64,000 nucleotides of DNA. Source: Clostridia bacterium. Lineage in GTDB: Bacteria; Bacillota; Clostridia; Christensenellales; UBA1242. This document shows, one piece after another, positions 51,054 through 61,029 of this stretch. The translations under genes were made by a program, and so were the position numbers. How positions within the stretch are numbered: the stretch's first letter is position 1; every line of letters begins with the position of its first letter. The notes beneath the pieces were generated by a model. It saw only the letters and a program-made list of their open reading frames with translations, did not search any database and had not been told where the DNA came from. The stretch covers positions 1 through 64,000 of the forward strand of contig JALOBO010000006.1 in the NCBI GenBank assembly GCA_023228225.1, given 5' to 3'.

Positions 51054-53648
51054 TTACTCCTTATTTAATTTGTGTTGTAAATCTGCAACAATAACCATAG
51101 CATCAAATGGGGTTAATGCGTTTATATTTATTTCTTTTAACATATTAAGCACTTCAATTTCGCAAGATTTTTTACTATTTTTATTATCATTGGTAACAGT
51201 ATTCTCTTTTAAACTATTAAGAGAAAAATTTGATACGATATCAGAACTTTCTATTTTTTGCAAAATCTTTTTTGCATTTAAAATTACTTCGTTAGGAAGC
51301 CCAGCAAGTGCGGCAACTTCTATACCAAAACTTTTATTAGTGCCACCACGCACGATTTTACGCAAAAAAGCAATCGTACCGCCCAAATCTTTTACATTAA
51401 TTCGATAATTTTTAACGCCATCAAGCATACCTTCAAGTTCGGTTAACTCGTGATAATGCGTTGCAAACAGTGTTTTAGCATTAATATGTTTTGCCACATA
51501 ATCAATAACAGCCCAAGCAATGCTTAACCCATCAAGCGTAGAAGTGCCTCGCCCTATTTCATCTAAAATAAGCAAACTTTTGCTTGTTGCATTGTGTAAA
51601 ATATTGGCGACCTCAGTCATTTCTACCATAAATGTACTTTGTCCAAATGCTAAGTTATCACTAGCCCCCACACGTGTAAATATACGGTCCGTTAATGCAA
51701 TTTCTGCGTAATCCGCTGGTACAAAACAGCCTATATGAGCCATTAAAACAATTAGTGCAACTTGCCTCATATATGTACTCTTGCCCGCCATATTAGGACC
51801 AGTAATAACCATAATACGATTATCCGTATTATTCAATTCAGTATCATTAGGCACAAATTGTTCATCTTTAAGTAACGCCTCTACAACTGCGTGTCTACCA
51901 TTTACAATTTTAATATTTTCAGCGGTCATTATAGGACGAACATAATTATTTTTAACTGAAACTGTTGCAAAAGAATAAAGAGTATCAAGTAGTGCAATTT
52001 GTGAAGCGGTAATTTGTAAATCACTAACTTTTTGCAGTAATTTTGCACGCAAATCTTCAAATAATTGTAATTCTAATTTTAAGGATTTTTCTTCCGCTCC
52101 TAAAATTTTTTCTTCCATTGCTTTTAGTTCTTGTGTAATATATCTTTCGGCATTAGCAACTGTTTGTTTGCGTTGATATCTATAAGGCACTAATTCGCGT
52201 TGTGAATTTAATACTTCAATATAATAACCGAATATACGATTATAACTGATTTTAAGGTTTTTAATACCTGTTTGGGTGCGTTCTTCGTTTTCAAGTGCTA
52301 CAATCCAATTTTTACCATCAGTAGAAGCCGATTTTATCTCATCAAGTTCGTTACTATAACCCGCCTTTATATAACCCCCATCTTTAAGTAGTGCTGGCGG
52401 GTCGTCATTTATAGCGGAACTTATTAAATTTACAGTTTCCGAAAAATCTAAAATATTTGAATTAATTTCACAAAAAATTTGACTGTCAAAATTTTCTAAA
52501 ACACTTTTTAAATTTGGTAAAATTTCTAGCGAGTTTTTTAGTGCAATACAATCACGCGGATTAACATTGCCATAAGCAATTTTACCAGAAAGCCTTTCTA
52601 TATCGCTGACTTTTGAAAGAAGTTGTTTGACTGACTCACGCAGTAAAGTTTTTTTGGTGAGTTCTTCAACCCCGCTAAGCCTATAATTAATATCTTCACG
52701 CTTTGCAAGCGGTTGCATTAAATAACTACGCAATTTGCGTGCGCCCATACTTGTTTCAGTTTGGTCAATAAGCCAAAGTAGCGAACCACGTCTTTTTTTA
52801 TCACGCAAAGTTTCGGTAATTTCTAAATTTGTACGAGATATATTATCTAAATACATAAAACTGTCATCTCGTACTAAATTAATACGATTTATATGTGACA
52901 AACTGCGTTTTTGAGTTTGATTTAAGTATTCGATTAATGCACCAGCCGCACAAATTGCATTAGTACTATCTTCACAATCAAAAACAGTAAGCGAATGCAC
53001 TTTTAATTGTGTTTTAAGCACTTTATAAGCTTGGTTATATTCGTATGACCAATTATAAAAATTACTAAATTTAGGTACTGAGGCGGTTTTTACTGCGGGA
53101 AGATCATAACTTTTTAAAAACATTTCATCGTTTGCAATAATTTCGGAAGGATTTATTCTAAGTAAAGCACCATTCAGTTCATCAAGATTTTTTTCTTCCG
53201 AAATATAAAATTCGCCAGTAGAAATATCTGCCCACGCTAGTCCTAAACTCTGCTCGCCAGAATATGCCGATATTATAAAATTATTTTTGCGTTCATCAAG
53301 CAAGCCATCTTCAATTAATGTGCCGGCGGTAATAACTCTTATTACATCGCGTTCAACAAGTGTTTTTCCATTTGGTTCGGTTATCTGTTCACATATTGCA
53401 ACTTTATATCCTTGGTCAATAAGTTTTGCGATATAGCCATTAACTGCGTGATATGGTACACCGCACATCGGTGCGCGATCGGCAAGTCCGCAATCCCTAC
53501 CTGTAAGCGTTAAATCAAGTGCTTTTGATGCGGTAATCGCATCATCAAAAAACATTTCATAAAAATCGCCCAGCCTATAAAAAAGTAATGAATCCTTATA
53601 TTCTTCTTTTTTTTGCAAATAGTGTTGCATCATTGGTGAAAGTGCCAT
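51054..53648 (-). CDS. mutS: DNA mismatch repair protein MutS
   Basis: Recognises mismatches. The 864-residue protein has mismatch-binding motif FYEMFFDDA (Phe in the N-terminal domain), core and clamp domains, and an ATPase with Walker A TGPNMAGKSTYMRQ, LDEIGRGTSTLDGLS and a His switch FATHYHEL. Normal length. Located between miaB and mutL on the minus strand. Confidence 0.97.
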   Translation of the reverse strand: MALSPMMQHYLQKKEEYKDSLLFYRLGDFYEMFFDDAITASKALDLTLTGRDCGLADRAPMCGVPYHAVNGYIAKLIDQGYKVAICEQITEPNGKTLVERDVIRVITAGTLIEDGLLDERKNNFIISAYSGEQSLGLAWADISTGEFYISEEKNLDELNGALLRINPSEIIANDEMFLKSYDLPAVKTASVPKFSNFYNWSYEYNQAYKVLKTQLKVHSLTVFDCEDSTNAICAAGALIEYLNQTQKRSLSHINRINLVRDDSFMYLDNISRTNLEITETLRDKKRRGSLLWLIDQTETSMGARKLRSYLMQPLAKREDINYRLSGVEELTKKTLLRESVKQLLSKVSDIERLSGKIAYGNVNPRDCIALKNSLEILPNLKSVLENFDSQIFCEINSNILDFSETVNLISSAINDDPPALLKDGGYIKAGYSNELDEIKSASTDGKNWIVALENEERTQTGIKNLKISYNRIFGYYIEVLNSQRELVPYRYQRKQTVANAERYITQELKAMEEKILGAEEKSLKLELQLFEDLRAKLLQKVSDLQITASQIALLDTLYSFATVSVKNNYVRPIMTAENIKIVNGRHAVVEALLKDEQFVPNDTELNNTDNRIMVITGPNMAGKSTYMRQVALIVLMAHIGCFVPADYAEIALTDRIFTRVGASDNLAFGQSTFMVEMTEVANILHNATSKSLLILDEIGRGTSTLDGLSIAWAVIDYVAKHINAKTLFATHYHELTELEGMLDGVKNYRINVKDLGGTIAFLRKIVRGGTNKSFGIEVAALAGLPNEVILNAKKILQKIESSDIVSNFSLNSLKENTVTNDNKNSKKSCEIEVLNMLKEININALTPFDAMVIVADLQHKLNKE

Positions 53649-53650
53649 TT

Positions 53651-54979
53651 TTATTCTCCTAAATAAACTTCGCCTATTAGTTTAGAGCCTTTTACATTTG
53701 TAACTATAATATCAACAATTGAGCCAACACGCAAATTTGCATCTTTAATTCGCACAACTTTTCCAAATGAAGTGCTGGCGATTGCTTCTTTTTCGGTAAC
53801 TTCTTCTATAAGCACTTCAAACTTTTTACCTATTTCTTCATCAGCCATTTTGTTGTTAATTTGTTTTTGAATTTCAAGTAGTCTATGAATGCGTTCGCGT
53901 TTAACCGCCAGTTCAATTTGGTTGGGCATTGTTTCCGCAACAGTACCGCTACGCTTGGAAAACATAAATACAAATGCACCATTATATCTAACTTTTTGTA
54001 TTAAATCGCAAGTATCTTCAAAATCTTTTTCCGTTTCGCCCGGAAACCCAACAATAATATCAGTAGAAAGCGCTATATCGGGAATTTTTGTACGTAATTT
54101 TTCAATTAAATTTAAATAATGTTCCCTAGTATATCGCCTATTCATACGTTTAAGTACTTGTGTGCTACCGGACTGAACGGGTAAATGTAAATATTTGCTA
54201 ACTTTTTTACATTCTTTAATAGCACTAATTAATTCATTAGATAAATCTTTTGGGTGCGAAGTCATAAATTTAATTCTGAACTCCCCCTCTATATTGTTTA
54301 TAAGTCGTAAAAGTTTAGCAAAATCTACTTTTTCGCCATTTAAAGATGAAGAATATGAATTTACATTTTGTCCAAGTAGCGTTATTATTTTATAATTTTT
54401 CTGCTGGACAAGTTCTTTGACATCTTGTAAAATTTCTTCGGTTAGTCGGCTTACTTCTCTACCGCGAACATAAGGTACAATGCAATATGTGCAAAAGTTA
54501 TTGCAACCATACATTATATTTACCCATGCATTAAGCGTACGATCGCGTATTATCGGTACATTTTTATCTGTATAGTCACAAGAATCTATTATTTCGTTTA
54601 TTCGTTTTCTGTCATTAAGCACGCTAAGTATTGAATTAGATAATTTATTTATGTTGTGTGTGCCAAGTACAATGTTAATAAAGGGAAATTTTTTTATTAA
54701 ATTTTCAGCAAAACCTTTTTGCTGTGTCATACAACCAACAACTGCTACAATAACATTGGGCCTTGATTTTTTAATGGTTTTTACAGCACCAATATTGCCT
54801 ATTTCCTTAGTTTCTGCACTTTCTCTAATGCAACAAGTGTTAAATATAATAATATCGGCTAACTCTATATTGTCAGTTGCAGTGTAACTAAGTGCGTAAA
54901 GTTGCCCTGCAATTTTTTCGGATTCATGCACATTCATTTGGCAACCGTATGTAACTATATGGTAAAGTTTGGTATTCAT
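53651..54979 (-). CDS. miaB: tRNA-2-methylthio-N6-dimethylallyladenosine synthase
   Basis: A radical SAM enzyme that methylthiolates i6A37. The 442-residue protein has an N-terminal UPF0004 domain (TYGCQMNVHESE with cysteines, VGCMTQQKG), radical SAM motif CNNFCTYCIVPYVRG near residue 157, and a C-terminal TRAM domain. ATG 54979 is chosen for RBS GAGGA 5 nt upstream; the longer frame lacks one. The enzyme works after MiaA. Confidence 0.96.
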   Translation of the reverse strand: MNTKLYHIVTYGCQMNVHESEKIAGQLYALSYTATDNIELADIIIFNTCCIRESAETKEIGNIGAVKTIKKSRPNVIVAVVGCMTQQKGFAENLIKKFPFINIVLGTHNINKLSNSILSVLNDRKRINEIIDSCDYTDKNVPIIRDRTLNAWVNIMYGCNNFCTYCIVPYVRGREVSRLTEEILQDVKELVQQKNYKIITLLGQNVNSYSSSLNGEKVDFAKLLRLINNIEGEFRIKFMTSHPKDLSNELISAIKECKKVSKYLHLPVQSGSTQVLKRMNRRYTREHYLNLIEKLRTKIPDIALSTDIIVGFPGETEKDFEDTCDLIQKVRYNGAFVFMFSKRSGTVAETMPNQIELAVKRERIHRLLEIQKQINNKMADEEIGKKFEVLIEEVTEKEAIASTSFGKVVRIKDANLRVGSIVDIIVTNVKGSKLIGEVYLGE

Positions 54980-55127
54980 AAATCCTCTATATGACAAAAG
55001 CATTAACAAACAAAATTTTGCTATTTAATTATACAATTAATTTAAAAAATTTTCAACTTATATGTCTAATATTTATTAATAATTTAGTAATACTAATTAA
55101 GTACAAATAAAAGGCAAATTATCAAAT

Positions 55128-57527
55128 ATGCGTAAAATACTTAAAATTATTATAATATTAATCTTGCTTGTGGGTGCAATATCTGCCTCTGCAATATTTT
55201 ATATGGGTACACAAATTTTAAACACAAACGCAAATGTGGAGTTTGACAAATCCAAACTTTTAGAAGTCTATGCAAAAACCGAAATTTATGATAATAATGA
55301 TGCTCTATTAGACCAGCAGTTGTATTCACACAGAGCGACCGCTAATCTATCTGAATTACCTGAATATACGTTAAACGCATTTATCAGTATAGAAGACAAG
55401 CGATTTTACAGTCATAATGGATTAAACTATGGCAGAATTGCAAAAGCGATATTTCATAATATTGCAAATCCAAATGATTTGCAAGGTGGTTCAACAATTA
55501 GCCAGCAACTCATAAAAAACACTCATTTAACAGGGGAAAAAACCTTAACCCGCAAACTAACCGAAATGCTACTAACTAAAAAACTTGAAGCACAATTCTC
55601 AAAAAACGATATTTTGGAAACATATTTGAATGTAATATATTTTGGTAATAATTCATACGGTATAGAATCTGCTTCACAAAACTTTTTTAACAAAAGTGCC
55701 AAAGAATTAGATATTGCTGAAAGCGCTATGCTTGCCGCTATGATAAAATCGCCAAGATTATATTCGCCACTTTACAATCCTGATAAATGTTTAAGTCGGC
55801 GAAATTTGGTTTTAAACGAAATGCTTGAAGACAAACACATAACTAATTCTGAATATCAAAAAGCGATTAATACTGAATTAAAGATATCTAATTCTACTCT
55901 TAAAGAATTAGAACAAAGTAATACTTATGCAGCGGCGGCGCTTAGCGAAAGTGCAGATCTGTTAAATTTAACGGAACGTGAACTGATTATGTCAGGTATT
56001 AAAATTTATACATATTTAGATAAAAACTTAACTGAGGATGTACGAGATATCGTTTCAAATCCGGAATTATACCCAAAAAACGAGGTTATAGATAATGCGG
56101 TAGTTATTTTAGATAACAAAACAGGCGGAGTCAATGCTTTTATAGGCAAAGGCACGCAAAATGTTTCTACCGTAAAAAGGCAACCCGGCTCTGCAATTAA
56201 ACCTATTCTGGTTTACGCCCCCGCCTTTGAATATCGACTTATTACACCAGCAACACCAATACTTGATGAACCAATAGACATTAGCGGTTACACTCCTCAA
56301 AATGTCAAAAATGATTTTAGCGGTTGGATAAGTGTACGCAAAGCAATAGCAGAATCTAAAAATATTCCAGCGGTTAAAACTTTGAGTTATGTAGGCATAG
56401 AACGCGCAAAAACTTTTGCGGAAAAAAGTGGAATTTGTTTTGCACCTAACGACAATAATTTAGCACTAAGTTTAGGCGGATTTACATATGGTGTTACCCC
56501 GTTACAAATGGCAAATAGTTATATGAGTTTTGCTAATGGCGGAAATTTTATACCAGTTTCATTTGTGCGTAAACTAGTTGATGAAAATGGCAAAACATTA
56601 TATGAAAATACTAAAAATCCCATAAAAATTATGGGTGAAGATACTGCTTATTTAATAACCGATGTATTAAAAACTGCTGTAATCGATGGCACAGCAAAAA
56701 AATTAAATTCATTAAATTTTGACGTGGCATCAAAAACAGGTACGGTAGGTACAGACAGTGGCAATTCAGATGCGTGGAATTTATCCTATACCACACAACA
56801 TACTATGTGTATTTGGTATGGAGCGCCACAAAACACAAAAATGCCTGATAATTGTAATGGAGGAACATACCCAAGTATTATGTCGCGTGAAATTTATAAA
56901 AAACTTTATTCAAAAAACACCCCGCCGGCGTTTACCGTTCCCGAAACAGTTATTGAACAAAAAATAGATAATAAAGAACTTGCTGAAAATCAAAAAGTAT
57001 TATTAGCAAATGATTTTATACCAGATAGGTATGTAACCACAGAAATTTTTAGTACTAAAAATCTACCACAGGAAATTTCAAAAAATTTTATGGAACTTAA
57101 TATTAAAAATTTTAATGTAGAAATTGTTTTCGGTTTACCCGTAATAACTTTTACTCCCGAAAATTATGTAACATATGAAATAGTGCGTAAAGAAGGCATT
57201 AAAGAAACAATCCTTTCAGTTATTACAAATACCGCCGAAACAGTTAAATATACTGACAAAACAATAAAACCCAAAACATACAATGAGTATTTTATTAAAG
57301 CCACTATAAAAAATCCTAAAACAGAACAAATATTAACAGAAGAAAGCACATCAATAAAAATATATTTAGAGAATATAAACTTAAATAAAGATGAAAATAA
57401 TACACAGATTGAAAAAGCAAAAAACATAAAAGATGAATTAATAAAAAAACAAACAGAAGAATTAAAATCAAAAATGCAAAACAAGTCCACGAAATGGTAT
57501 TTTAAAATCGTTACAAACATTATTTAA
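55128..57527 (+). CDS. Class A penicillin-binding protein (transglycosylase/transpeptidase)
   Basis: Polymerises and cross-links peptidoglycan outside the membrane. The 799-residue protein has an N-terminal anchor (about 4-27), a GT51 domain with IEDKRFYSHNG and GGSTISQQLIKNTHL (residues ~87-140), and a transpeptidase domain. The latter carries SxxK in PGSAIKPILVY, SxN as SKN in AESKNIPAVK, and KTG in ASKTGTVGTDSG. A ~190-residue C-terminal extension contains a fibronectin-like stretch and ends in a Lys/Glu-rich helix. RBS weak. Confidence 0.92.
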   Translation: MRKILKIIIILILLVGAISASAIFYMGTQILNTNANVEFDKSKLLEVYAKTEIYDNNDALLDQQLYSHRATANLSELPEYTLNAFISIEDKRFYSHNGLNYGRIAKAIFHNIANPNDLQGGSTISQQLIKNTHLTGEKTLTRKLTEMLLTKKLEAQFSKNDILETYLNVIYFGNNSYGIESASQNFFNKSAKELDIAESAMLAAMIKSPRLYSPLYNPDKCLSRRNLVLNEMLEDKHITNSEYQKAINTELKISNSTLKELEQSNTYAAAALSESADLLNLTERELIMSGIKIYTYLDKNLTEDVRDIVSNPELYPKNEVIDNAVVILDNKTGGVNAFIGKGTQNVSTVKRQPGSAIKPILVYAPAFEYRLITPATPILDEPIDISGYTPQNVKNDFSGWISVRKAIAESKNIPAVKTLSYVGIERAKTFAEKSGICFAPNDNNLALSLGGFTYGVTPLQMANSYMSFANGGNFIPVSFVRKLVDENGKTLYENTKNPIKIMGEDTAYLITDVLKTAVIDGTAKKLNSLNFDVASKTGTVGTDSGNSDAWNLSYTTQHTMCIWYGAPQNTKMPDNCNGGTYPSIMSREIYKKLYSKNTPPAFTVPETVIEQKIDNKELAENQKVLLANDFIPDRYVTTEIFSTKNLPQEISKNFMELNIKNFNVEIVFGLPVITFTPENYVTYEIVRKEGIKETILSVITNTAETVKYTDKTIKPKTYNEYFIKATIKNPKTEQILTEESTSIKIYLENINLNKDENNTQIEKAKNIKDELIKKQTEELKSKMQNKSTKWYFKIVTNII

Positions 57528-57541
57528 ATAACATAGGCAAA

Positions 57542-58408
57542 TTATTTATTTTTAATTTTTAATATCTTGTATATAAATTTTTCTAATTTATCTTGATATT
57601 TATAGAATAAAAATATAGTTACTCCAAGCAAAATTATTATAATTGGCCAAACATAAAGACCCCAGCCACTATACGGCACTAGCGTCCCGCTAACAAAATA
57701 TGCTATGGGAAAAATAGCAACCGGTCTTGTAATTAAGTTTGCTAAAAAGAAAAATCCATAAGACATTTCGGTAGTACCTGCCACTAAGCATAATAAATCA
57801 TCGGGAAAAATAGGTAATAAAAACATTGCAATAAGTAGAAATTTGCCTTTTTTATTTAGCATTTTAGCGTATTTATGCGCACTGTCATCGCCAACAACCC
57901 ATTTAATTAATCTAAATCCAAATATTTTTCCTAAAATAAATGCCGTCATTGCGCCAAGCATTATTCCAATAAGGCTTAATATTGAAGCCCAAAATGGACC
58001 ATAAATCGCAACACCGGCTAATACAGTAACCATTGCTGGAATAGGAATAAAAGTTACTTGCAAAAATGAAATAAAAATATAAACAAACACACCAAAACTG
58101 CCTGTTGACAGTATAAATTCTTTTATATCGGTGATTGATGAAAAATGTTGTGTTACACCTAATCTTTGTAATATGTAATATAAGAAAACTATTATACCTC
58201 CGATAGCAATAAGCAAAAAACATGTTCTAAAAGCAGGAACATTTTTTTGGGAATAAAACATAGTAGTTAAAAATACAATAACAATAACAACTACGAGTAG
58301 TGCTATTGTAATAAATTCATTTGTAGCCGAAAAATACTCAAAAGCCCCATATATGATTAATAAAGTGGAAATCAAATATATAACTATGCTTGGAACGCTA
58401 ACTTTCAT
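57542..58408 (-). CDS. TVP38/TMEM64 (DedA-like, VTT domain) membrane protein
   Basis: A 288-residue multi-pass membrane protein with about seven to eight segments. The VTT core lies about residues 130-250: PIPAMVTVLAGVAIYGPFWA, GAMTAFILGKIFG, FLLPIFPDDLLCLVAGTTEM. Members take part in lipid or envelope homeostasis. ATG 58408 is chosen because AGAGGT is 6 nt upstream. It lies ~125 bp downstream of the OapA-like gene in the same direction. Confidence 0.85.
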   Translation of the reverse strand: MKVSVPSIVIYLISTLLIIYGAFEYFSATNEFITIALLVVVIVIVFLTTMFYSQKNVPAFRTCFLLIAIGGIIVFLYYILQRLGVTQHFSSITDIKEFILSTGSFGVFVYIFISFLQVTFIPIPAMVTVLAGVAIYGPFWASILSLIGIMLGAMTAFILGKIFGFRLIKWVVGDDSAHKYAKMLNKKGKFLLIAMFLLPIFPDDLLCLVAGTTEMSYGFFFLANLITRPVAIFPIAYFVSGTLVPYSGWGLYVWPIIIILLGVTIFLFYKYQDKLEKFIYKILKIKNK

Positions 58409-58533
58409 CTTACCTCTTTGCTTATTTAATATATGTAATAATATAACTTGTAATACCAATTTATAAAGTTAAATGTAGAAAATAAAATGCAAAATTATAA
58501 GTCGCTAACGCTTCAAAATTCATAATTAAAAAA

Positions 58534-59238
58534 TTATTTCTTTTTAAAAATTGCTTTAAACATTCCTCTAAAAAAACTTATTATCTTACCAGCAAACAGT
58601 ACAATCGTTTCAGAGTTTTCAAATGCAAATCCCTTGCAAAGTGCTTTGCCAAGCACCATAAAGGCAGCAATAATACTACTAACAATTGTGCCTATAACTA
58701 TATCGCCACCAATAGAATTAATAATATTAAGTGCAAGTGCAGCACCTGCGGCACCGCTTAAAATACCACAAATATCACCGATTACATCAGATGAAAAACT
58801 AGAAACTTTATCTGCATTTTTTACAAGCGCAATAGCCTCTCTGGCCCCGACTATTTTTTTTGCAGCCATAGCAAGTAATGGTTCTTCAAGACACGCTGCC
58901 GCAGCAACACCTAACATATCAAACATAATGCTAACAATCATTAATATTAAAATTAAAAATATCGCAATTATTATGCCTGCACCCGAAAGAATAATTTCGG
59001 ATATTACGCTAAAAAGTAAAGATAACGCAAGAGTTAAAACACCAATTTGAAGTGGCCATTTTAGGTTGCTAAACTTTTTAGTAATTTTTTTGTTATTGTT
59101 TACAATAGCACTTTTAACTGGCGATTTCGCAACATTAACAATAGTTTGATTAGTAACTTGTGGCATAACCGCAATGACATTTTGTTGTTTAATTTCTACT
59201 TGTTCAGACTGTTTGCTAGTGCTTAATCTATTTTTCAT
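58534..59238 (-). CDS. OapA-like membrane protein (partner of OLE-type RNA)
   Basis: A 234-residue protein with a basic/polar N-terminus (about 60 residues) and four membrane segments (near 66-88, 90-112, 160-182, 184-204). The conserved-looking loop VKNADKVSSFSSDVIGDICG follows FDMLGVAAAACLEEPLLAMA, a pattern I associate with the OLE-associated protein family. The gene begins 57 bp beyond the OLE-like RNA's 3' closing stem in the same direction, as expected for an OLE/OapA pair. OapA anchors the RNA to the membrane and is linked to Mg and cold/alcohol stress in Bacillus halodurans. RBS AAGGGATAAT. Confidence 0.65.
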   Translation of the reverse strand: MKNRLSTSKQSEQVEIKQQNVIAVMPQVTNQTIVNVAKSPVKSAIVNNNKKITKKFSNLKWPLQIGVLTLALSLLFSVISEIILSGAGIIIAIFLILILMIVSIMFDMLGVAAAACLEEPLLAMAAKKIVGAREAIALVKNADKVSSFSSDVIGDICGILSGAAGAALALNIINSIGGDIVIGTIVSSIIAAFMVLGKALCKGFAFENSETIVLFAGKIISFFRGMFKAIFKKK

Positions 59239-59252
59239 ATTATCCCTTTAAT

Positions 59253-59290
59253 ATATATTGTGTGTTATACGTATATAATACACAATATAT
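59253..59290. promoter_or_regulatory. Palindrome between OLE-like RNA and the OapA-like gene
   Basis: ATATATTGTGT (59253-59263) and ACACAATATAT (59280-59290) enclose a second dyad around ACGT. It could be a processing hairpin, a partial terminator or an operator for the membrane protein gene. Confidence 0.5.
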
Positions 59291-59309
59291 GTGCATTATA
59301 TAAATATAT

Positions 59310-59897
59310 ATATTTACGAAGGCTCCATATTAAGTAAACCTTGCGGCTTAGGTTCAGTAGGTTTTCCCCTATTGCCACTTGCTGTCACCAAACAAGCAGT
59401 TTCCTTTTAAGGCAAAAGTGTTAACATTACTAATTAACAGACTGAATTGCCACTCAGACCACATTGTAATCCCTAATATGAATATTTTACAGTCTAGAAG
59501 CTTTCCTTGACAGTTATCTATATAACTAGCCTTTTTCGCAAAATCAGTTTCATTAACCAGATAAACATTTCTAGTGGCCACCAAAAATATTTACGACATT
59601 AAATTCACATAATCTCACTCAAGGCAGGCTACACTGTACACAGCTAAATTTTGCCGCATCACAGGTTTAATCCTAAACAGTAATAATATCAACTATCACC
59701 ATAATAGGTCTCCGCGAATATTGGGTACGCCTTCCATATGCCGTTATGAACCGCCCACTATTCTTTCTTCCAGCATTCACCCCAATTTGGGCAATCAGGG
59801 CAAACACAAGAAGGTTCATCGATGTGCCATATAACGCTCTTCCTCGCCTTCACCATACAAATAACTGACTAGAATACTGCGCCTTCGTAAAATATAT
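59310..59897 (-). ncRNA. Large structured RNA, OLE-like (~585 nt)
   Basis: The region has no ribosome-bound gene, is richer in G and C than its surroundings, and is closed by a terminal stem (TTTACGAAGGC at 59313-59323 with GCCTTCGTAAA at 59881-59891). A near-consensus promoter begins transcription right before the 5' strand of this stem. Length, terminal pairing, and a downstream multi-membrane protein all match OLE RNA. Notable 5' strings on the RNA are GGTGAAGGCGAGGAAGAGC and GGCACATCGATGAACCTTCT. I recognise it by context and general look, not by a consensus check; ROOL or another large RNA class is an alternative. Confidence 0.7.
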
Positions 59898-59903
59898 AAG
59901 AAA

Positions 59904-59932
59904 ATTATATCATAAATTTAATATAATTTCAA
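59904..59932 (-). promoter_or_regulatory. Promoter of the OLE-like RNA
   Basis: On the minus strand TTGAAA (59932-59927), a 17-nt spacer and TATAAT (59909-59904). The predicted start (about 59897) lies right at the terminal stem. Confidence 0.8.
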
Positions 59933-59997
59933 TGATTTATATGATAATTTTATCCAATTTGCCTTTTTCTATTTTATATTTCCAAAAAATTGCAAAT

Positions 59998-60026
59998 GTA
60001 TAAAAATTTGTAAGAATGGATATTAT
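59998..60026 (+). promoter_or_regulatory. Candidate sigma-F/sigma-G promoter of sigG
   Basis: GTATA (59998-60002), a 15-nt spacer and GGATATTAT (60018-60026) resemble the forespore sigma-factor promoter pattern. It is about 30 bp before the sigG ATG, consistent with sigma-F-dependent start and sigma-G autoregulation. Confidence 0.45.
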
Positions 60027-60056
60027 ATCTTTGTTCAAAAATTTTAGGAGAACAAA

Positions 60057-60833
60057 ATGTCTAACAAAGTTATAATTTGCGGGGTTAACACTTCTACCCT
60101 GCCAATGCTTAAAAATAAACAAATTACCGAATTGATGCAAAAAGTCAAGCAAGGCGATAAAGAAGCACGGCACGAATTTATAATTGGCAATATGCGTCTT
60201 GTATTAAGCGTTGTACAGCGTTTTATGAATAGAAAAGAGAATATTGATGACATATTTCAAGTTGGCTGTATAGGTCTTATTAAGGCTATGGAAAATTTTA
60301 ACACCGAATTAAATGTTCGGTTTTCTACCTATGCTGTACCAATGATTATAGGTGAAATCAGACGATATTTAAGAGATAATAGCAGTGTGCGTGTTAGTCG
60401 CAGTATGCGTGATACAGCATATAAAGCATTAAAATCACGCGAAAAATTGCTTATTGAAAGCGAAGCCGAACCTTCAATAGAAGATATAGCAAAGGACATT
60501 GAATTACCTATGAAAGAAGTTGCATGTGCCTTAGATGCAATTAGCGAACCGCTTTCACTATTTGACCCTGTATATCATGATGGAACAGAAACAGTAAAAC
60601 TAATGGATCAAATATCTGACAATAAAAATAATTCTGACAGTTGGTTAGAAAGTGTTACATTGCAAAATGCATTAGTAAAATTAAACAGACGCGAAAAAGA
60701 AATTTTATTTTTAAGGTATTATGATGGAAAAACTCAAATTGAAGTATCCGATGAAGTTGGAATTTCACAAGCACAAGTTAGCCGACTAGAAAAAAATGCG
60801 ATAGACCATATAAAACACATAATAGACGGTTAA
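60057..60833 (+). CDS. sigG: Sporulation sigma factor SigG
   Basis: The late forespore sigma factor. The 258-residue protein begins MSNKVIICGVNTSTLPMLKN, the diagnostic SigG N-terminus that binds anti-sigma factors. Region 2 (RLVLSVVQRFMNRKENIDDI, VRFSTYAVPMIIGEIRRYLR), region 3 and region 4 (RREKEILFLRYYDGKTQIEV) are intact. RBS AGGAGAA. In many Firmicutes it follows sigE in tandem, but here it faces sigE tail-to-tail with two structured repeats between them. Confidence 0.96.
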   Translation: MSNKVIICGVNTSTLPMLKNKQITELMQKVKQGDKEARHEFIIGNMRLVLSVVQRFMNRKENIDDIFQVGCIGLIKAMENFNTELNVRFSTYAVPMIIGEIRRYLRDNSSVRVSRSMRDTAYKALKSREKLLIESEAEPSIEDIAKDIELPMKEVACALDAISEPLSLFDPVYHDGTETVKLMDQISDNKNNSDSWLESVTLQNALVKLNRREKEILFLRYYDGKTQIEVSDEVGISQAQVSRLEKNAIDHIKHIIDG

Positions 60834-60835
60834 TT

Positions 60836-61010
60836 TATTCCGCTCGCATAACGGACGAGCGGAACTTTTCATCATAAAAACGCAATCTTTTTAACACTTT
60901 TGCTTAAAACAGAACCACCTAGCGTATACATACGCGTCAGAACCTGTTTTAAGTAAAATTATTTAAAAATCTTTGCGTTTATACTGCTTAGCGTGTCCTG
61001 CTTAAATAAA
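60836..61010 (+). repeat. Structured intergenic repeat, copy D
   Basis: Begins 3 bp after the sigG stop. The 5' hairpin TTCCGCTCG/CGAGCGGAA (60838-60864) differs from copy C by paired changes. The inner stem TTTTGCTTAAAACAG pairs with CTGTTTTAAGTAAAA (60898-60912, 60944-60958; one G-U). The outer stem has AACGCAA/TTGCGTT. The apical GCGTATACATACGC is identical to copy C. Tail: CTGCTTAGCGTGTCCTG. Confidence 0.9.
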
Positions 61011-61029
61011 GATATATTATTGCTGTATC

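Noticed and set aside
59369-59584. 71-codon minus-strand frame
   Set aside because: It lies within the OLE-like RNA, has no ribosome binding site at its start, and the region shows RNA-type composition and a terminal stem.
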